A stretch of 64,000 bases of DNA from Lachnospiraceae bacterium (lineage in GTDB: Bacteria > Bacillota > Clostridia > Lachnospirales > Lachnospiraceae): assembly GCA_026169045.1 (NCBI GenBank), contig JAPFDH010000024.1, positions 1-64,000 on the forward strand, written 5' to 3'. The notes beneath the pieces were generated by a model, which saw only the letters and a list, made by a program, of their open reading frames with translations, searched no databases and was not told the DNA's origin. Below are positions 63,094 through 64,000 of this stretch, in pieces (the first letter of the stretch is position 1; each line of letters begins with the position of its first letter). The position numbers and the translations under genes are program-made.

Positions 63094-64000
63094 GTGAAAT
63101 GGAAAATGGTAGGAAGCTGCCTGCGGAATCATTGGGTAATTCTGATAATCATTGTGGTTTGTATTCCTGTTTCAGGAAGTTTTCGGGCATGGGGATCTTC
63201 ATATTTTCAGGAGTTGGTAGATCATGTGTCATCTGTCGGAATGGAAGGAGTCGGAAGTTTAATTGCGCTGACGGCAGGTATTCATCTGATTCACTATTTT
63301 ACCCGTTTTTTAAATGCATATATGAGTGTCCGACTGAAGAATTATATGGTTCAGGATCTTCGTATGAAGTTGTCAGAGCATTTGCTGAAGATTCCATATG
63401 AACAATATGAGCAGGAGCAAAATGGAAATTTGCAGTCTATTATGAAAAATGATGTAAAAACAGCAGCCAATCTTATTTTTATTTTGTTTGTAGGAATTGG
63501 TTCCACAGTATTTTCTGCGTTTTTCAGTATCCTATTTTTGGCAAAGATTAATATGGAAATGGCACTTCTGATCCTGATGGTTACTACCGGGTTTGGATTA
63601 TGGAATCGAAAAATCCTAAAAAAAATTAAAAGAAATGAAAAAGAAATCAGGAAAGGACAAGGCAGGTTAACATCCTTTGTTACAAATACCTATGATATGG
63701 CAGACAGTATTATATTATATGAAAAAGAAGCATATATGGAAAAAAAGTTTTGGAAGTATCGGCATCCATATGAAACATCTTTTGTTAATATTAAGAAAAT
63801 AGATAGTGTCCGTATGGGGTTTTATACAATTGTAAATCATATTACGCGTTTTGGAAGTGTGATTTACTTATCTTTTTTGTCTTTGGAAGGAAGGGGAAGT
63901 ATTGGGGGAGTTCTGGCATTTATCATCTTATCTCATGTGGCAATGTCATCGGTGGAACAGATTTTTGAATGGACTTCTACTTATATGGAAAGTGATTCTG
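63094..64000 (+). CDS. ABC exporter subunit 2 (partial, runs off the window)
   Basis: An open frame of ~302 codons from a GTG at 63094 continues to the window end without a stop. It begins (V)KWKMVGSCLRNHWVILIII and has the hydrophobic pattern of an ABC type-1 membrane domain, with a coupling-helix-like segment KNYMVQDLRMKLSEHLLKIP. The ATPase half lies beyond the window. GGGGGAG precedes the start. A shorter plus-strand frame at 63099 lies in another phase and is not a gene. Confidence 0.8.
   Translation, partial: MKWKMVGSCLRNHWVILIIIVVCIPVSGSFRAWGSSYFQELVDHVSSVGMEGVGSLIALTAGIHLIHYFTRFLNAYMSVRLKNYMVQDLRMKLSEHLLKIPYEQYEQEQNGNLQSIMKNDVKTAANLIFILFVGIGSTVFSAFFSILFLAKINMEMALLILMVTTGFGLWNRKILKKIKRNEKEIRKGQGRLTSFVTNTYDMADSIILYEKEAYMEKKFWKYRHPYETSFVNIKKIDSVRMGFYTIVNHITRFGSVIYLSFLSLEGRGSIGGVLAFIILSHVAMSSVEQIFEWTSTYMESDS

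Noticed and set aside
63099-63401. Plus-strand frame of 100 codons at the start of the second ABC subunit
   Set aside because: It is out of phase with the 63094 frame, which reads a membrane domain through to the window end.

Overview
The window (about 40% G+C by eye) looks like chromosomal DNA of a spore-forming, low-G+C Clostridia, most like Lachnospiraceae. Reasons: strong AAGGAGG ribosome sites, SigA-type TTGACA/TATAAT promoters, a SAM-I riboswitch on metK, a proline T-box on an archaeal-type proS, an LL-diaminopimelate aminotransferase (DapL), a CBS-domain pyrophosphatase, and the sporulation genes cwlD and ytvI. The genus cannot be fixed from sequence reading alone. No prophage, complete insertion sequence, CRISPR array or conjugative module was seen.

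Layout. 1-330: 3' end of a 23S rRNA gene, then tRNA-Met and a terminator, with no 5S gene between them. 0.7-6 kb: an NADP-type secondary alcohol dehydrogenase, a CobW/G3E GTPase, and a GH28 pectinase-like enzyme paired with a GDSL/SGNH esterase behind a promoter carrying a LacI-type palindrome. 6-8.4 kb: HAD phosphatase, APH-like kinase and a small membrane protein. 8.4-14.3 kb: a uronate-sugar island with KDG kinase, an AraC regulator, a divergent alpha/beta esterase and two tandem GH88 unsaturated glucuronyl hydrolases. All these sugar enzymes lack signal peptides, so they should act in the cytosol on imported oligosaccharides. 14.4-19 kb: Spx/ArsC-like protein, XRE regulator, S1-domain protein, sirtuin and a coupled lipoprotein.

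19-27.5 kb is core information processing: DUF951, rpsF-ssb-rpsR, a MATE pump, gdpP-rplI-dnaB and mecA. 27.6-28.7 kb is a gene-poor stretch that looks like decayed coding DNA. 28.7-44 kb holds small regulators, a lipoprotein, pyk, cwlD, an aspartokinase, a DUF368 and a DedA gene side by side (both families are reported undecaprenyl-phosphate carriers), galE-glcK, CBS-pyrophosphatase, a shikimate-kinase-like enzyme, and murA behind a long structured leader. 44-52 kb: S-box metK, an RluA-type pseudouridine synthase, a heparinase II/III-like protein, ytvI, T-box proS and a zinc-ribbon/BspA-like surface protein. 52-64 kb: cca, an ABC-2 exporter pair, a reverse-strand operon (ABC ATPase, permease, secreted protein, DUF218), dapL, and a heterodimeric ABC exporter whose second subunit runs off the window.

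The most unusual feature not explained by genes is a family of short interspersed palindromic sequences ending in (T)GAAnnGTTAC. The longest is 165 bp with perfect 14-bp terminal inverted repeats (34511-34675), and most copies lie immediately 3' of a stop codon. Other items for follow-up are the murA leader RNA, the DUF368/DedA pair, the tandem GH88 genes, and the direct repeat plus hairpin before the CBS-pyrophosphatase.
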